The translations under genes and the position numbers were made by a program. A DNA stretch of 64,000 nt from a virus: IMG/VR virus record IMGVR_UViG_3300046542_000248, positions 124,001-188,000 of that record. One strand, written 5' to 3'. The notes beneath the pieces were generated by a model. That model was not told the origin of the DNA. It saw nothing but the letters and a program-made list of their open reading frames with translations, and did not search any database. Positions 15,894 through 25,060 of this stretch are shown here, in pieces. How positions within the stretch are numbered: the first letter of the stretch is position 1; each line of letters begins with the position of its first letter.

Positions 15894-16163
15894 ATGTCAA
15901 AAAGAATTAAGATACTCAGTGATTATACATCTGCTGATGATCCAAATATTCTCACAGTGTTCACGGATGATCAGGGTGATATTCATATTTCTTTATTTCA
16001 AGGTAATGATGATGAATCTGGTGTTAGAATCGCAGCAAGTGGCACTAGACATACTCCAAGAGTAAGAGAAGCTTTAAGAAATCTAGTTAAAGCATATGAA
16101 GAAGAGTTGAAAGATCCTCATTGTAATCCAATTCTTAAAGCCCTGAATCCCAATATTAAGTAA
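15894..16163 (+). CDS. Small hypothetical protein, 89 residues
   Basis: Well supported by AAAGGAGGATTACATA before its ATG. An N-terminal beta-rich part (IKILSDY ... DIHISLFQ) is followed by a helix (VREALRNLVKAYEEEL). The pattern is close to many small phage proteins of unknown function. No early-type promoter is seen between the terminator at 15866 and the start, so read-through from the tubulin operon is the likely source. Confidence 0.65.
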   Translation: MSKRIKILSDYTSADDPNILTVFTDDQGDIHISLFQGNDDESGVRIAASGTRHTPRVREALRNLVKAYEEELKDPHCNPILKALNPNIK

Positions 16164-16233
16164 TTATCTTTTTATTTATTAACTAACTTAGAAATAGAGA
16201 TAATAATCGAGTATAGAAAGGTATGTGAACCCA

Positions 16234-16914
16234 ATGTTCAGAGTGTATAATCGTGTATCCCAAGAAAGTACAATTAGAGGCTGGCAAGTTGCTAGTGAGC
16301 CTGTTCAAAATCGCACTGATCGTAAACATCATAACATTTGTCTATCTGGAATTGAAAAGGGCATTCGTTTGGCTCTTGATCGTAACAAATATGAAGATCT
16401 AACAGTAGTTGATGCTGGGATGGTCTATCCTAATAGTAATGTATTTACAAAAATGTATTCTATTTATCTTGGTGGTGATCGGTATCTGCCAATCGTAACT
16501 CTAGCTGAAACTCCTGAAGAAAATCGCAATATCTTGCTATTCAATTATGAAACAAACCCTGGTGAGATTATCGCCGATATCGAGTTCAATAACCTTATCC
16601 CAATCTCTCATTACATCAGCAATAAGGATTTCAAATCTCGTATTACTATTGCTGCTATTGATATTGATAATAAGAAAGATATGGGTATCAAACTGAAATA
16701 TGGATTTAACAATGGTCGTGTTTTAGAAGTAGAAGAGATTAATTTCACTAACTACTTCACTATCATGAATGCTGCCAATAGCAAAGCTGCTAATGCTAAA
16801 CCGGTTGAGCATTTCAATATTCACAATTCACATGAAACAGTACCACGAATTGAATCCGTTCGTCTAGAAATTCCTAGAATGGATCTATCTGATATCTGTA
16901 TCAATCCACAGTAA
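16234..16914 (+). CDS. Hypothetical protein, 226 residues
   Basis: In-frame starts are GTG 16225 and ATG 16234; the GAAAGG at 16216-16221 fits ATG better. A beta-rich soluble protein with a repeated Y-L-P-I-V / N-N-L-I-P-I pattern, no cysteine-based motif and no membrane segment. No family recognised. The gene ends at a clear terminator, and the UvsX-like gene follows. Confidence 0.7.
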   Translation: MFRVYNRVSQESTIRGWQVASEPVQNRTDRKHHNICLSGIEKGIRLALDRNKYEDLTVVDAGMVYPNSNVFTKMYSIYLGGDRYLPIVTLAETPEENRNILLFNYETNPGEIIADIEFNNLIPISHYISNKDFKSRITIAAIDIDNKKDMGIKLKYGFNNGRVLEVEEINFTNYFTIMNAANSKAANAKPVEHFNIHNSHETVPRIESVRLEIPRMDLSDICINPQ

Positions 16915-16921
16915 TTTACTT

Positions 16922-16960
16922 AGAGAGATAGGGAGAGAAATCTTCCTATCTCTTATTTAA
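16922..16960 (+). terminator. Rho-independent terminator
   Basis: AGAGATAGG at 16924-16932 pairs with CCTATCTCT at 16945-16953, with TATTTAATATTT behind. Confidence 0.75.
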
Positions 16961-17012
16961 TATTTGGACTGGAACACGGAATTAGATACTTACATAGAGA
17001 GGAATGATTATT

Positions 17013-18386
17013 TTGGGTTTGTTTGATCTGATTGACAAACAGCGTAAGGCTGATAAGAAAGTTGACGATACAGTCGTCACTGAAATGAGTTATCCTACGG
17101 GATTTCTACCGCTTGACTATGCAAACGGTGTTCGTGTTACTTCATATGATAAAAATGACAGACCATTTGCAAAGCAAGATTTGATTGGGATTGTTGGTGG
17201 TACTTTCGTTAGTACTATTGGAATCTCAGGTACAGGTAAATCTGCATTGGCTATCGAGATGTCACTTGCTGGTGTTCATAAATTTGGTGATGTATCTGGG
17301 GTGACTCATTTTGACCTTGAATTAGCAACCACTATTCAACGCCCAATGACGATCTCCAAAATTAAGCCATCATTACTTAAAGATACTTATAAAATTTATC
17401 GTGATAGAGGGGCAGAAGATGTAGTTGACATCTTCAAAACTCATTGCGATGTAAAAGTTCAAAATAGAAAACTCTTCACATACAATACAGGCATTCGTGA
17501 TGTATTTGGTGATGAAATTCATGAACTCTATCCATCATTTGGTCTGATTGATTCCTTTGCCATGTTTAAATCAGGTGAAGTGAACTTAGATAACAAAGGT
17601 GTAGACGGAGTCACAAATAATATGCAAGCGGCTCAAGCTGCTAAATTTAACAAAGCGATTCTATCTCAAATGCTTGCTATCGGTAAGAAAGCAAACGTTG
17701 GTATTATTGCGGTTAACCATATTAACCAAGACGTAAACACTGGCTTTATGCCAAAAGCTAGTCAGCATATGTACTTGAACCAAGGTGAAACAATGCCTGG
17801 TGGTGCTGCTACATTATACTTGGCTAATAACATTATTAAATTGAAACTTCTTAAGAAATACCAGATCTCTGGTAAAACTGATGGCATGGATTATGGTATT
17901 CCTGGCTTCTTGGTTGAAGCTAAGTTTATTAAATCACGTACCAACGCTGCTAACGTTCCAGTAGAACTTGTGTTTGACCAACGTAAAGGTGGTTTCTCCA
18001 AAGTTCTTACTTTATTCCATTTTGCTGTGAAGAATGAACTTCTTCTTGGATCTAACCGTGCTCACTTCCTTCCAGGACTTGAGAGTGTTAAGTTCACTAA
18101 GAAAAACTTCAAAGATGTAGTAATGCAATCTCCTGAAATTTTGGAAGCATTATACATGGTTTGTCTGCCGTATCTTGAAGCTATGCTTTCAACTGATACA
18201 GGTCGCATGAATGCTGTAGAAACTGAATCTGAAAAAGTGGATTCCATGTTCGCGGCTCTTGAAGATCACCAACGTGATATTGAGTTCTACAAGAACCAAG
18301 GTTGGACTGAGTTCTTAAAGGCTGATAGAAAATATCACTATCAACGTAACAAATATGAACAAACTGCAAGTGGTATTTGGCACTAA
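17013..18386 (+). CDS. UvsX/RecA-like recombinase ATPase
   Basis: A RecA-fold ATPase. The Walker A motif GISGTGKS lies near residues 69-76; a LIDSFAM segment follows the core strand; the motif IIAVNHINQDV is followed by a MPGGAATLYLANNIIKLK segment, the arrangement of RecA/UvsX L2 and the following strand. The C-terminal 100 residues are helical. Such proteins form filaments on single-stranded DNA for recombination-dependent replication and repair. The frame is open from ATG 17004, but GAGAGGA ends at 17003, so I place the start at TTG 17013 (begins MGLFDLIDKQ). A DnaB-type or Sak4-type ATPase is the alternative; length 457 exceeds T4 UvsX (about 390). Confidence 0.8.
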   Translation: MGLFDLIDKQRKADKKVDDTVVTEMSYPTGFLPLDYANGVRVTSYDKNDRPFAKQDLIGIVGGTFVSTIGISGTGKSALAIEMSLAGVHKFGDVSGVTHFDLELATTIQRPMTISKIKPSLLKDTYKIYRDRGAEDVVDIFKTHCDVKVQNRKLFTYNTGIRDVFGDEIHELYPSFGLIDSFAMFKSGEVNLDNKGVDGVTNNMQAAQAAKFNKAILSQMLAIGKKANVGIIAVNHINQDVNTGFMPKASQHMYLNQGETMPGGAATLYLANNIIKLKLLKKYQISGKTDGMDYGIPGFLVEAKFIKSRTNAANVPVELVFDQRKGGFSKVLTLFHFAVKNELLLGSNRAHFLPGLESVKFTKKNFKDVVMQSPEILEALYMVCLPYLEAMLSTDTGRMNAVETESEKVDSMFAALEDHQRDIEFYKNQGWTEFLKADRKYHYQRNKYEQTASGIWH

Positions 18387-18413
18387 TTCTTATTTTATTA
18401 AACTTCTTCGAAA

Positions 18414-18432
18414 AATATATATTATTTATGTG
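18414..18432 (+). promoter_or_regulatory. Early-type promoter of the RNAP beta-C operon
   Basis: AATATATATTATTTATGTG, 50 bases upstream of the gene pair at 18483-20936. Confidence 0.75.
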
Positions 18433-18457
18433 GATAGGAAGCCTTATTCCTATCCAC
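18430..18457 (+). promoter_or_regulatory. Leader hairpin of the RNAP beta-C operon
   Basis: GTGGATAGGAA and TTCCTATCCAC form a perfect 11-bp stem over a 6-base loop, starting at the end of the promoter element. No T-run follows, so it is not a normal terminator. Confidence 0.7.
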
Positions 18458-18482
18458 ATCTTATTATGTAAAGGAGATTTAT

Positions 18483-18857
18483 ATGAGTGATACTCCGATT
18501 GATTTGAATTTATTTATTAATGATGTGGTTACTTTACACACACACGTTCAAGGTTCCATAAGCTTAAAAACAGTTATGATGGTTGTAAAAGACATTCATG
18601 AAAAAGGTTATAAAGTAATAGTTGAAAAAGACACGCCATTCCGTATTACCGATGAAGAATTTTCTCAAATATCTTCTAATGTGGTACGAGCTTGTTTTAT
18701 AGATCCTGATACTACTGCAAGTATTGAAGTTAGTAGTGAACATTTTGACAGCGGCAGAGAATGTATAGTATTTATATACGTAGCATCAAAGCTTGGAAAA
18801 TATGCACGAGCATTTATCATTACAAAAGTTACACTACCTATAAAGGGGACTGAGTAG
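18483..18857 (+). CDS. Small hypothetical protein upstream of RNAP beta-C
   Basis: 124 residues, ATG behind AAAGGAG. A mixed alpha/beta protein (FINDVVTLHTH, ECIVFIYVASKL, AFIITKVTLPI) of unknown family. Its TAG is followed with no gap by the ATG of the RNAP gene, so the two are coupled. A role in transcription is suggested only by this adjacency. Confidence 0.65.
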   Translation: MSDTPIDLNLFINDVVTLHTHVQGSISLKTVMMVVKDIHEKGYKVIVEKDTPFRITDEEFSQISSNVVRACFIDPDTTASIEVSSEHFDSGRECIVFIYVASKLGKYARAFIITKVTLPIKGTE

Positions 18858-20936
18858 ATGCTTCAACCAGATCAAATTGAAGAACTTGACCGTATTGCTA
18901 GTGACATTAAAAATATTGACCATGCTTTAGGGAGTGGATTACTTATTCCACTTGGAAATAAAGTAAACTCTTCACGGGCTGCATTAGTATTTCAACAAAC
19001 AGGTCAGTCTAAAAATCTTGTTGAACCTGAGATTGCAAGAGTATCTACTGGATATGAGAAAGTATTCGGAGATAGATCAACTTCTTTCCATAAGACTGAG
19101 AAAGAATTTGAAGTCGTTAACAAGATTCAAAAGTTTGGTAATGACTTTGTATATGCCTTAGTCCTTAGAGAAAAAGGTACAAATTATTATGATCTTGTAC
19201 TTAGAAACGAAGTAGAATCCTTTGCTGAATCTTCCGGCGTAAAGATCAATAACACGGTTATTGACTCTATGAATATCGGAGATAAGATTAGAGAAGGTGA
19301 GATTCTACACAAATCTAATTCCTATGATGAGAATATGAATTATCGTCTAGGAATTAATGCTAAGACAATTTATATGACTGATCCTGCAATTGTAGAAGAT
19401 GGGTTTAGAACGTCTGTCCCTCTTGCATATCGTCTACGTTCCACTGATGTTATACCGTATAAAGTTCCTAAGAATACAAATGATATCTTCTTGAATCTAT
19501 ATGGGAATAGTGAAGTATACAAAACGTTCCCAGATATTGGTGAGAAGGTAAAGAATAAGGTTCTATGTGGAAAGCGCAGAATTGATTATAATAATGCACA
19601 GTATATGCTTAAGAGTAAGAATCTCCGTAAAGAGATGTTTGGTGATACTCTTACGTATACTGATGGTACTGTAGTTGATATTGATATCTACTCTAATGTA
19701 CCTATTGATGATGTTCCTACCGATCGGGTAAACGAACAGACTCTTAAGTACATGAAAATGATTAGCAAATATTGGCATGAACTAAGAAAAGTTCTTGGTC
19801 GTATTGTCGATAATCCTGAGAATGAATATTCAGACCAAGTTGGTATTACTTATGCTCGGGCTAAAGATGTCTTGAGTATTGGTAAGACTACTAAGTGGGA
19901 TGATGATGGTTCTATCTTTGATAATATGATCATGTATTTTACAGTGGTCAATACTAAGAAAGCTGTTATCGGTACGAAACTTGTAGGACGCCATGGTAAT
20001 AAAGGCGTAATCTCCGAAATTGTTGAAGAGAAGTATATGCCACGAAGTGAAGATGGTGAATATGCTGAAATCATCTTTAGTGCTCTTTCAGTTATTGGTC
20101 GTCTGAATCCTTCACAGCTATATGAGCTTGAGCTTAACTGGATTGTGGATGAGATTCTTAATGGTAATGTCTCGCAGAAGAAGAAGTTCGATACACTGCT
20201 TGACTTCCTATCCATCTGTAACCCAAATCAAGAAAAAGTAGTGCGTGAACTATATGATTCTCTTGATAAAGCTGAAAAAGAAGTATTTATGAGTCAACTT
20301 ACAACTGAGTTCGTTACATTCCAACCGCCTAGTATGTCGATTAGCTTTGACAACTATGCTAAACTGGTTGAGAAGGTTGAACCTAAGAAGAAACGCTTTA
20401 CAGTTATGGATGAAAAAGGACAAGTCTTTAACATCCAAAACAAACTGATTATGTCTGATTCATATATCTACAAACTGAAACATGAACCGATTACAAAGTT
20501 CTCTGTACGTTCTAAAGGTACTATTAATCCACGTACATTCCTTCCGATTAAATCGCATGCATATAGCAGAGGAACAGCTCTGTTTAATAACCAAGCGATT
20601 CGGATTGGTAATATGGAAATGGATATCCTCAATCTGTGTAACGATCCTGCGGCTATTAACTACTTTACACGATTGTATTGTACATCCGTAATTGGTCGTC
20701 GTGAATTTGCACAGCTACTTGATACAAACATCTTCCAAGATGAAATGGAAATCGAGATGAACAACTCAACTTCTCGTGTAGTAGATCTATTCAACTCTAC
20801 TTTCATGGTATGTGGTATGGGACTACGTTTCGAATATCCAGATAAGAAAGTAAATGACATCTTCCTTGAAGAGATTAAGAACATGGAAAGCAAACATGTA
20901 AAAGTTGTCTTTGCCGGATGGGATAAGTTTAAATAA
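18858..20936 (+). CDS. Phage multisubunit RNA polymerase, beta subunit C-terminal part
   Basis: 692 residues corresponding to the second half of bacterial RpoB. SSRAALVFQQTGQS ... PEIARVSTGYE matches the beta region around the SNxQRQA / TGME motifs. TKLVGRHGNKGVISEI near residues 373-388 is the highly conserved KxxGRHGNKGVIS active-site motif. ALSVIGRLNPSQLYELEL matches PLGVPSRMNxGQ. SRGTALFNNQAIRIGNMEMDIL matches the C-terminal clamp segment GGQRxGEMEVWAL. In phiKZ/AR9-type phages beta and beta-prime are each encoded in two pieces. The N-terminal half of beta is at 26133. Expression from an early-type promoter suggests the non-virion polymerase, which transcribes later genes. Confidence 0.95.
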   Translation: MLQPDQIEELDRIASDIKNIDHALGSGLLIPLGNKVNSSRAALVFQQTGQSKNLVEPEIARVSTGYEKVFGDRSTSFHKTEKEFEVVNKIQKFGNDFVYALVLREKGTNYYDLVLRNEVESFAESSGVKINNTVIDSMNIGDKIREGEILHKSNSYDENMNYRLGINAKTIYMTDPAIVEDGFRTSVPLAYRLRSTDVIPYKVPKNTNDIFLNLYGNSEVYKTFPDIGEKVKNKVLCGKRRIDYNNAQYMLKSKNLRKEMFGDTLTYTDGTVVDIDIYSNVPIDDVPTDRVNEQTLKYMKMISKYWHELRKVLGRIVDNPENEYSDQVGITYARAKDVLSIGKTTKWDDDGSIFDNMIMYFTVVNTKKAVIGTKLVGRHGNKGVISEIVEEKYMPRSEDGEYAEIIFSALSVIGRLNPSQLYELELNWIVDEILNGNVSQKKKFDTLLDFLSICNPNQEKVVRELYDSLDKAEKEVFMSQLTTEFVTFQPPSMSISFDNYAKLVEKVEPKKKRFTVMDEKGQVFNIQNKLIMSDSYIYKLKHEPITKFSVRSKGTINPRTFLPIKSHAYSRGTALFNNQAIRIGNMEMDILNLCNDPAAINYFTRLYCTSVIGRREFAQLLDTNIFQDEMEIEMNNSTSRVVDLFNSTFMVCGMGLRFEYPDKKVNDIFLEEIKNMESKHVKVVFAGWDKFK

Positions 20937-20940
20937 AGCT

Positions 20941-20978
20941 GAAAGAAACCGATGATTTCTCGTCGGTTTCTTTTTTTG
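20941..20978 (+). terminator. Rho-independent terminator
   Basis: GAAACCGA at 20945-20952 pairs with TCGGTTTC at 20963-20970, followed by seven Ts. Ends the RNAP beta-C operon. Confidence 0.9.
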
Positions 20979-20998
20979 CTGTAAATTCTAGATATACT

Positions 20999-21018
20999 AA
21001 ATATATATTATTTACTTG
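20999..21018 (+). promoter_or_regulatory. Early-type phage promoter
   Basis: AAATATATATTATTTACTTG, 32 bases before the gene at 21051 and 20 bases behind a terminator. Confidence 0.75.
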
Positions 21019-21050
21019 AATATACTATTAACTATATGGAGGAATTAACT

Positions 21051-21644
21051 ATGGAAATGAAAAAACGGATGTCCAGTTTTAACAAACAGCTTAGAAAGCT
21101 TAACAAGGTTAAGAAAAAATATAATGAGCAATTAGGAAATCTGCCGTTTGAATTAAATTATTCTAAGGAGTCTCTTGAAAGTATGTTAAGTATTATTTAT
21201 AGTGTACTTACGTTATATACTCCCGAAGGAGATCAAGAGCATATATCTCTTATACAAGAATATAAATTTTATATCGGGAAAGATAATCTTGAGGAAGTCA
21301 CGACTCTGCTGATAAACAAAGTTAGATTGGCAGACTCTTTAGATAACGATAAGACTCAACTCAAAGATTATTATCAGCATAAGCTATTGAAGAAAATGCT
21401 CAAACATACAAAGGAAGTATTCAAGAAAATGCATAATCATTTAAAAGGTGTGTATAAAGAAAAGATATGTGTTCATTTCAATATAACTAACGAAATGTTT
21501 TCAGATCTATTGATCACACCAGAAAGATGTGCTGAATTTGATGATATTGTAAAGGATCACCGGTGGTATGTTTTATATATGCATACCAAGAAATTTACTG
21601 AAATTCATAAGTTACAAAAAATTGTAAGTGAAATCAAAGAATAA
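21051..21644 (+). CDS. Hypothetical basic helical protein, 197 residues
   Basis: Start ATG 21051 behind GGAGGAATTAACT; the in-frame ATG 21036 overlaps the ribosome binding site. The N-terminal 35 residues are very basic (KKR, KQLRKLNKVKKKY). The rest is helical, with another basic cluster at about residues 110-135. Nucleic-acid binding is plausible. No known domain. It is an isolated single-gene unit with its own promoter and terminator. Confidence 0.7.
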   Translation: MEMKKRMSSFNKQLRKLNKVKKKYNEQLGNLPFELNYSKESLESMLSIIYSVLTLYTPEGDQEHISLIQEYKFYIGKDNLEEVTTLLINKVRLADSLDNDKTQLKDYYQHKLLKKMLKHTKEVFKKMHNHLKGVYKEKICVHFNITNEMFSDLLITPERCAEFDDIVKDHRWYVLYMHTKKFTEIHKLQKIVSEIKE

Positions 21645-21652
21645 GTAATTAG

Positions 21653-21690
21653 TATACGCCTTTGTAAATATACGGGGCGTATATTTTTTT
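21653..21690 (+). terminator. Rho-independent terminator
   Basis: TATACGCC pairs with GGCGTATA, followed by TTTTTTT. The next promoter element begins 3 bases later. Confidence 0.85.
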
Positions 21691-21692
21691 GT

Positions 21693-21712
21693 AAATATAT
21701 ATTATTAACCTG
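21693..21712 (+). promoter_or_regulatory. Early-type promoter of the ligase gene
   Basis: AAATATATATTATTAACCTG, immediately behind a terminator and 34 bases before the ligase start. Confidence 0.75.
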
Positions 21713-21745
21713 AAGTAAAATGCTATATTTGAAAGGAGTAAGGTA

Positions 21746-23950
21746 ATGACGAAGTTTCATAATTTAGCAAAAGGATTAGTTGAGGATTTAAGTAGAGGTA
21801 AGTATCTGTCGGCTGTCGTAGCTTTACAGCATCCCGAGATTATGGTACCCCTTTATGAGATTATCAAGAAGAAACCGAAGGATATTAATGATCGGGAATT
21901 TCAAGGATTAAGAGATGTGATCATTGCAAGTAAAGCTTTATACGAAGCCAATCAGTATATGAGTGGTATTACGTATAAGCTTATGCCCAATGATACTTAT
22001 GATACTTTGATTGAGATTTATAAGGGACTGAAGAATGAAGATGAGCCATTCCAATCCTTTATTCCGAATGGAATGAGAAGTGTTTCTCAAGATTATCCTG
22101 AATTATCAGGTACTCTTGATAAGGCTTATACAATCTATGATCTCAAGGAGAAACCATCTGTAGAAAAATGGATAAGAAAGATCTTTAAAGAGCTTGGAGT
22201 TAAGAAGTTAAAGTTAATGGTGGCTCTAAAGTTCGATGGAACTTCCGTAACTGTTACTTATGAACCAAACCAATTGAAGAAGTTCGATGAGTCTACCTTA
22301 ATTCCTACTAAGGCAATAACTCGTGGAGATTTCGATAATAATCTTGGTGTCGACCTATTCAATATTCTTGTAGGAAGAGATCAATTGGTTATCAATGACG
22401 GTATAAGTGATTGTCTTAACGGTGAAAGAATTGGTGTTCAGTATGAAGCAATGGTTACCGAATATGGTAGAGAGAATCTATCTAAGATTGTTGGTATCAA
22501 CTATTCTACTCGTCGAGCAGCCATTGCAGCAGCCTTAAAACGGATATCTAATCCTAAGACACCACCACTTGAACTTGGTGAGATCAATAAGTGTGTTACA
22601 TTAGTACCTTTAATGATTGATGACAATTCTATTGGTAGATTTAAGAAATCTATGTACTTTGAAACTTTGATGGAAACTATTTCGATGGATTTCTATCGTC
22701 CTGATAGTAAAACCTCATTGGAGTATCGAATTGATTCTATTGATGGAGATATAGACAGTCTTCTCAATAAGTTTCAAGTACTCGTGGATGAATATGTCAA
22801 GAATCGTGCCGATCTAAACTTCAGCATTGATGGTCTAGTATTATCAGTCGCTGATTATAAGCACGTTGATACTCTTGGTCGGTCTAGCAATAAGAACAAG
22901 TGGCAAATTGCTTACAAGTTCGATGCAATGATTCAAAGAACCAAGATCACAGGGATTATTTCATCCATGGGTAAGCAAGGGTTTATCGGACACAATATAA
23001 CCTTTGATCCTATTGAGTTTAATGGGGTAGGATATGTGAAAGCTCCTGTTAATAATGTGACAAGATTCAATACACTTAACCCACATATCGGTGATGAAGT
23101 TCTTGTCTCATATAACGCAGATGTTATGGGTTATATCTACAAGGATGAAACCTGTAAACCTGCACCTGATGGTTTGGCTATTCCAATGCCAACCACATGC
23201 CTTAACTGTGGGTGTGAATTGGCTATTACTAAAGATATGCTTAAGTGTATTAATGATACATGTCCAGGTCATAAGGTAGGAACAATCCTTGAAGCAATTC
23301 GAATCTTTAGTATAGATTACTTTGGGGATGAAACTGCTAATGGTCTAGTGATGGATGCCAATATTTCAGATGTAATATCATTCATTAATATGACAAAGGA
23401 CGATCTTGCAAAAGTTCTTAAAGGACTTAATCTGGAAAAAGCATGGGAAGAATTCAAGAATAAGATTAAAGCACCTATTGAATATTCTAAGGTGATTGAT
23501 CTTCTAAGGATTCCAAATCTCAGAACTAAAACGGCTGAAAAGATTCTTGAAGATATCTCTATCAAAGACCTGAAGCAAATGATGCTGATGAAGGATGAGA
23601 AAGTTCTCTTAAAGGCTCTACAGGCAATTAAAGGTATTGATAAGAAGGCTCATGACTTTGCAATCAATCTGATTGATGCTTATCCTGAATTCTCGAATAT
23701 ATCTAAACTTCTAAATTGTATCGAGCCAGTTAAGCATGAGTATGATAAGAAAGTTCTTATCTCTGGATTCCGAAGCAATGAAAAGTTTGAAGAGATATGT
23801 GAAAGATTAAACTTCGAGATTCTTGAATCAGGTACTAAGGTTGATTTGTTGGTTGTAACGCCTGAGAACTTCAATAAAACAAAGGCAGAGAAAGCAAGGA
23901 AACGTGGTATTCCAATTATGCTTTTGTCTGAATTTATTGAAACGTACTGA
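21746..23950 (+). CDS. ligA: NAD-dependent DNA ligase
   Basis: Joins nicks using NAD+ as adenylate donor. Visible parts: an N-terminal helical Ia-like region with YDTLIEIY; nucleotidyltransferase motif I LKFDGTS with the adenylated lysine K162; motif IV FSIDGLVLSV; motif V region NKWQIAYKF; an OB-fold segment; a Cys4 zinc finger near residues 482-506 (CLNCGC ... KCINDTCPG); helix-hairpin-helix segments (LLRIPNLRTKTAEKIL, LKALQAIKGI); and a C-terminal BRCT-like domain with KKVLISGF. All LigA domains are thus present. At 734 residues it is somewhat longer than cellular LigA (about 670). Single-gene unit behind its own early-type promoter. Confidence in family is high; host origin or phage-specific preferences cannot be judged. 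Confidence 0.95.
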   Translation: MTKFHNLAKGLVEDLSRGKYLSAVVALQHPEIMVPLYEIIKKKPKDINDREFQGLRDVIIASKALYEANQYMSGITYKLMPNDTYDTLIEIYKGLKNEDEPFQSFIPNGMRSVSQDYPELSGTLDKAYTIYDLKEKPSVEKWIRKIFKELGVKKLKLMVALKFDGTSVTVTYEPNQLKKFDESTLIPTKAITRGDFDNNLGVDLFNILVGRDQLVINDGISDCLNGERIGVQYEAMVTEYGRENLSKIVGINYSTRRAAIAAALKRISNPKTPPLELGEINKCVTLVPLMIDDNSIGRFKKSMYFETLMETISMDFYRPDSKTSLEYRIDSIDGDIDSLLNKFQVLVDEYVKNRADLNFSIDGLVLSVADYKHVDTLGRSSNKNKWQIAYKFDAMIQRTKITGIISSMGKQGFIGHNITFDPIEFNGVGYVKAPVNNVTRFNTLNPHIGDEVLVSYNADVMGYIYKDETCKPAPDGLAIPMPTTCLNCGCELAITKDMLKCINDTCPGHKVGTILEAIRIFSIDYFGDETANGLVMDANISDVISFINMTKDDLAKVLKGLNLEKAWEEFKNKIKAPIEYSKVIDLLRIPNLRTKTAEKILEDISIKDLKQMMLMKDEKVLLKALQAIKGIDKKAHDFAINLIDAYPEFSNISKLLNCIEPVKHEYDKKVLISGFRSNEKFEEICERLNFEILESGTKVDLLVVTPENFNKTKAEKARKRGIPIMLLSEFIETY

Positions 23951-24295
23951 GCATCTTTAAATTAAAAAAGTAAATATTCTAAACATTAAATTGGGAGAAT
24001 TTTAGAGTACACAAGTAATCACCACTCAACCATTTATGTTGATCGTCGTGTCCAAACCGTTCTCTCTTTGAAAACCTAATACTTCAAATCATTTCGCCCA
24101 TATACAGGAATGATCATAGCGACCTTTACTCGGAATTTTCTGCTGGATTCACCTATCAAGTTTGGTTGAATTAAATCGCAGAAGGTGAAGAGATCCTTGC
24201 TGAAGTTATTAGAAAGAGAGAATACATAGGTAGACGTTATATCATTTATCAAAGTGGACGTATTCACTTAGTTACCAATATTCTCATAACCATAC
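23951..24295. other. 345-base stretch without a supported gene
   Basis: Between the ligase stop and the terminator at 24296 there is no ATG/GTG/TTG frame with a ribosome binding site. On the plus strand two stretches look weakly protein-like without a start: one of about 50 codons ending at a TAA near 24175 (…GFTYQVWLN) and one running on from there (EEILAEVIRKREYIGRRYIIYQSGRIHLVTN). This may be a decayed gene, a structured RNA or a long 3' UTR of the ligase transcript. No tRNA-like fold was recognised. Confidence 0.4.
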
Positions 24296-24342
24296 AACGA
24301 ACCAGGGGTCAATGCGATCTCTGGTTCGTTCCTTATTTTTTT
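24296..24342 (+). terminator. Rho-independent terminator
   Basis: AACGAACCAG at 24296-24305 pairs perfectly with CTGGTTCGTT at 24321-24330, followed by CCTTATTTTTTT. Confidence 0.85.
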
Positions 24343-24367
24343 GTCAAAATGAATCGAATATGAAACC

Positions 24368-24387
24368 AAATATATATTATTATAGTG
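24368..24387 (+). promoter_or_regulatory. Early-type phage promoter
   Basis: AAATATATATTATTATAGTG, consensus copy. It is followed by GTATATAGAACAATAC, similar to the leader of the paralogous gene downstream. Confidence 0.75.
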
Positions 24388-24424
24388 TATATAGAACAAT
24401 ACTATCGAGGAGAGTGTATCTAAT

Positions 24425-25042
24425 TTGTCAAAACCATTTGGAGATTTAACACGAGAAGGCGTAAACACACTGTTTAACTGTACGTCAGCAAAACATGGCG
24501 GCAATATTGACATCAATTCAGAAGTTCAAGGATTTATTGATACTGGTGTCTCAAAAGGTATTACACATACCTTAAACCCTTTACTGGGGCAAGGTCCAGA
24601 TAAGCGTTTGGTACTCGGTCCATTCACATATGGGCACGGTGTATTCATGCTTACTGATGAGCAAGGATTCTTTGATAATATCGAAGAATATAAAAAAGAG
24701 CCTAGACTAAATCTAGCTCTGGTTGAGTTGATCGCTGAAAGTATTAGAAGCGATAGCAATGAAATATTTTATGAAGCAGCACATAATTACGCTAAGCTAA
24801 GTGAATATGATGCTGAGACACGCATCTGGACTGAGCAGCCGAATGAAGAAGATCGTGGTGTAGAGTTGGATTCATCCTCTCTATATCTGCTTGCAGCTGT
24901 ACATGTATTGGCAATTGCGCATATGTTACTGCGTTCCGCTAATAAAGAAGAAGCTTCACTAGTTGAAATACCAGGTGAGGGAATCTATACCATTGAGTGG
25001 GTTGACGACCAGTGGGCAATCGGGTTTACTCTCACCCAGTAA
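24425..25042 (+). CDS. Hypothetical protein, paralog A of a tandem pair
   Basis: 205 residues, TTG start 8 bases behind GAGGAGAG. Shares order and motifs with the following protein: a FNC segment, I-D-T-G-[VI]-S, VLGPFTYG, a LTDE...F block, a Y.KL.EYD.....W block, E.DRGVE.D, and P-G-E-G-I-Y-T-I-E near the end. The two are therefore clear paralogs from duplication of gene plus promoter. No known domain. Mixed alpha/beta, soluble. Function unknown. Confidence 0.75.
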   Translation: MSKPFGDLTREGVNTLFNCTSAKHGGNIDINSEVQGFIDTGVSKGITHTLNPLLGQGPDKRLVLGPFTYGHGVFMLTDEQGFFDNIEEYKKEPRLNLALVELIAESIRSDSNEIFYEAAHNYAKLSEYDAETRIWTEQPNEEDRGVELDSSSLYLLAAVHVLAIAHMLLRSANKEEASLVEIPGEGIYTIEWVDDQWAIGFTLTQ

Positions 25043-25060
25043 ATATATATAATTATAGTG
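25041..25060 (+). promoter_or_regulatory. Early-type promoter overlapping a stop codon
   Basis: AAATATATATAATTATAGTG begins inside the TAA of paralog A. It is a one-base variant (ATAATTA) of the consensus. The leader that follows can fold: TGACAC near 25065 with GTGTCA near 25090. Confidence 0.7.

Noticed and set aside
23951-24295. tRNA gene in the gap after the ligase
   Set aside because: No T-loop GTTCGA-type sequence and no acceptor stem could be paired on either strand.
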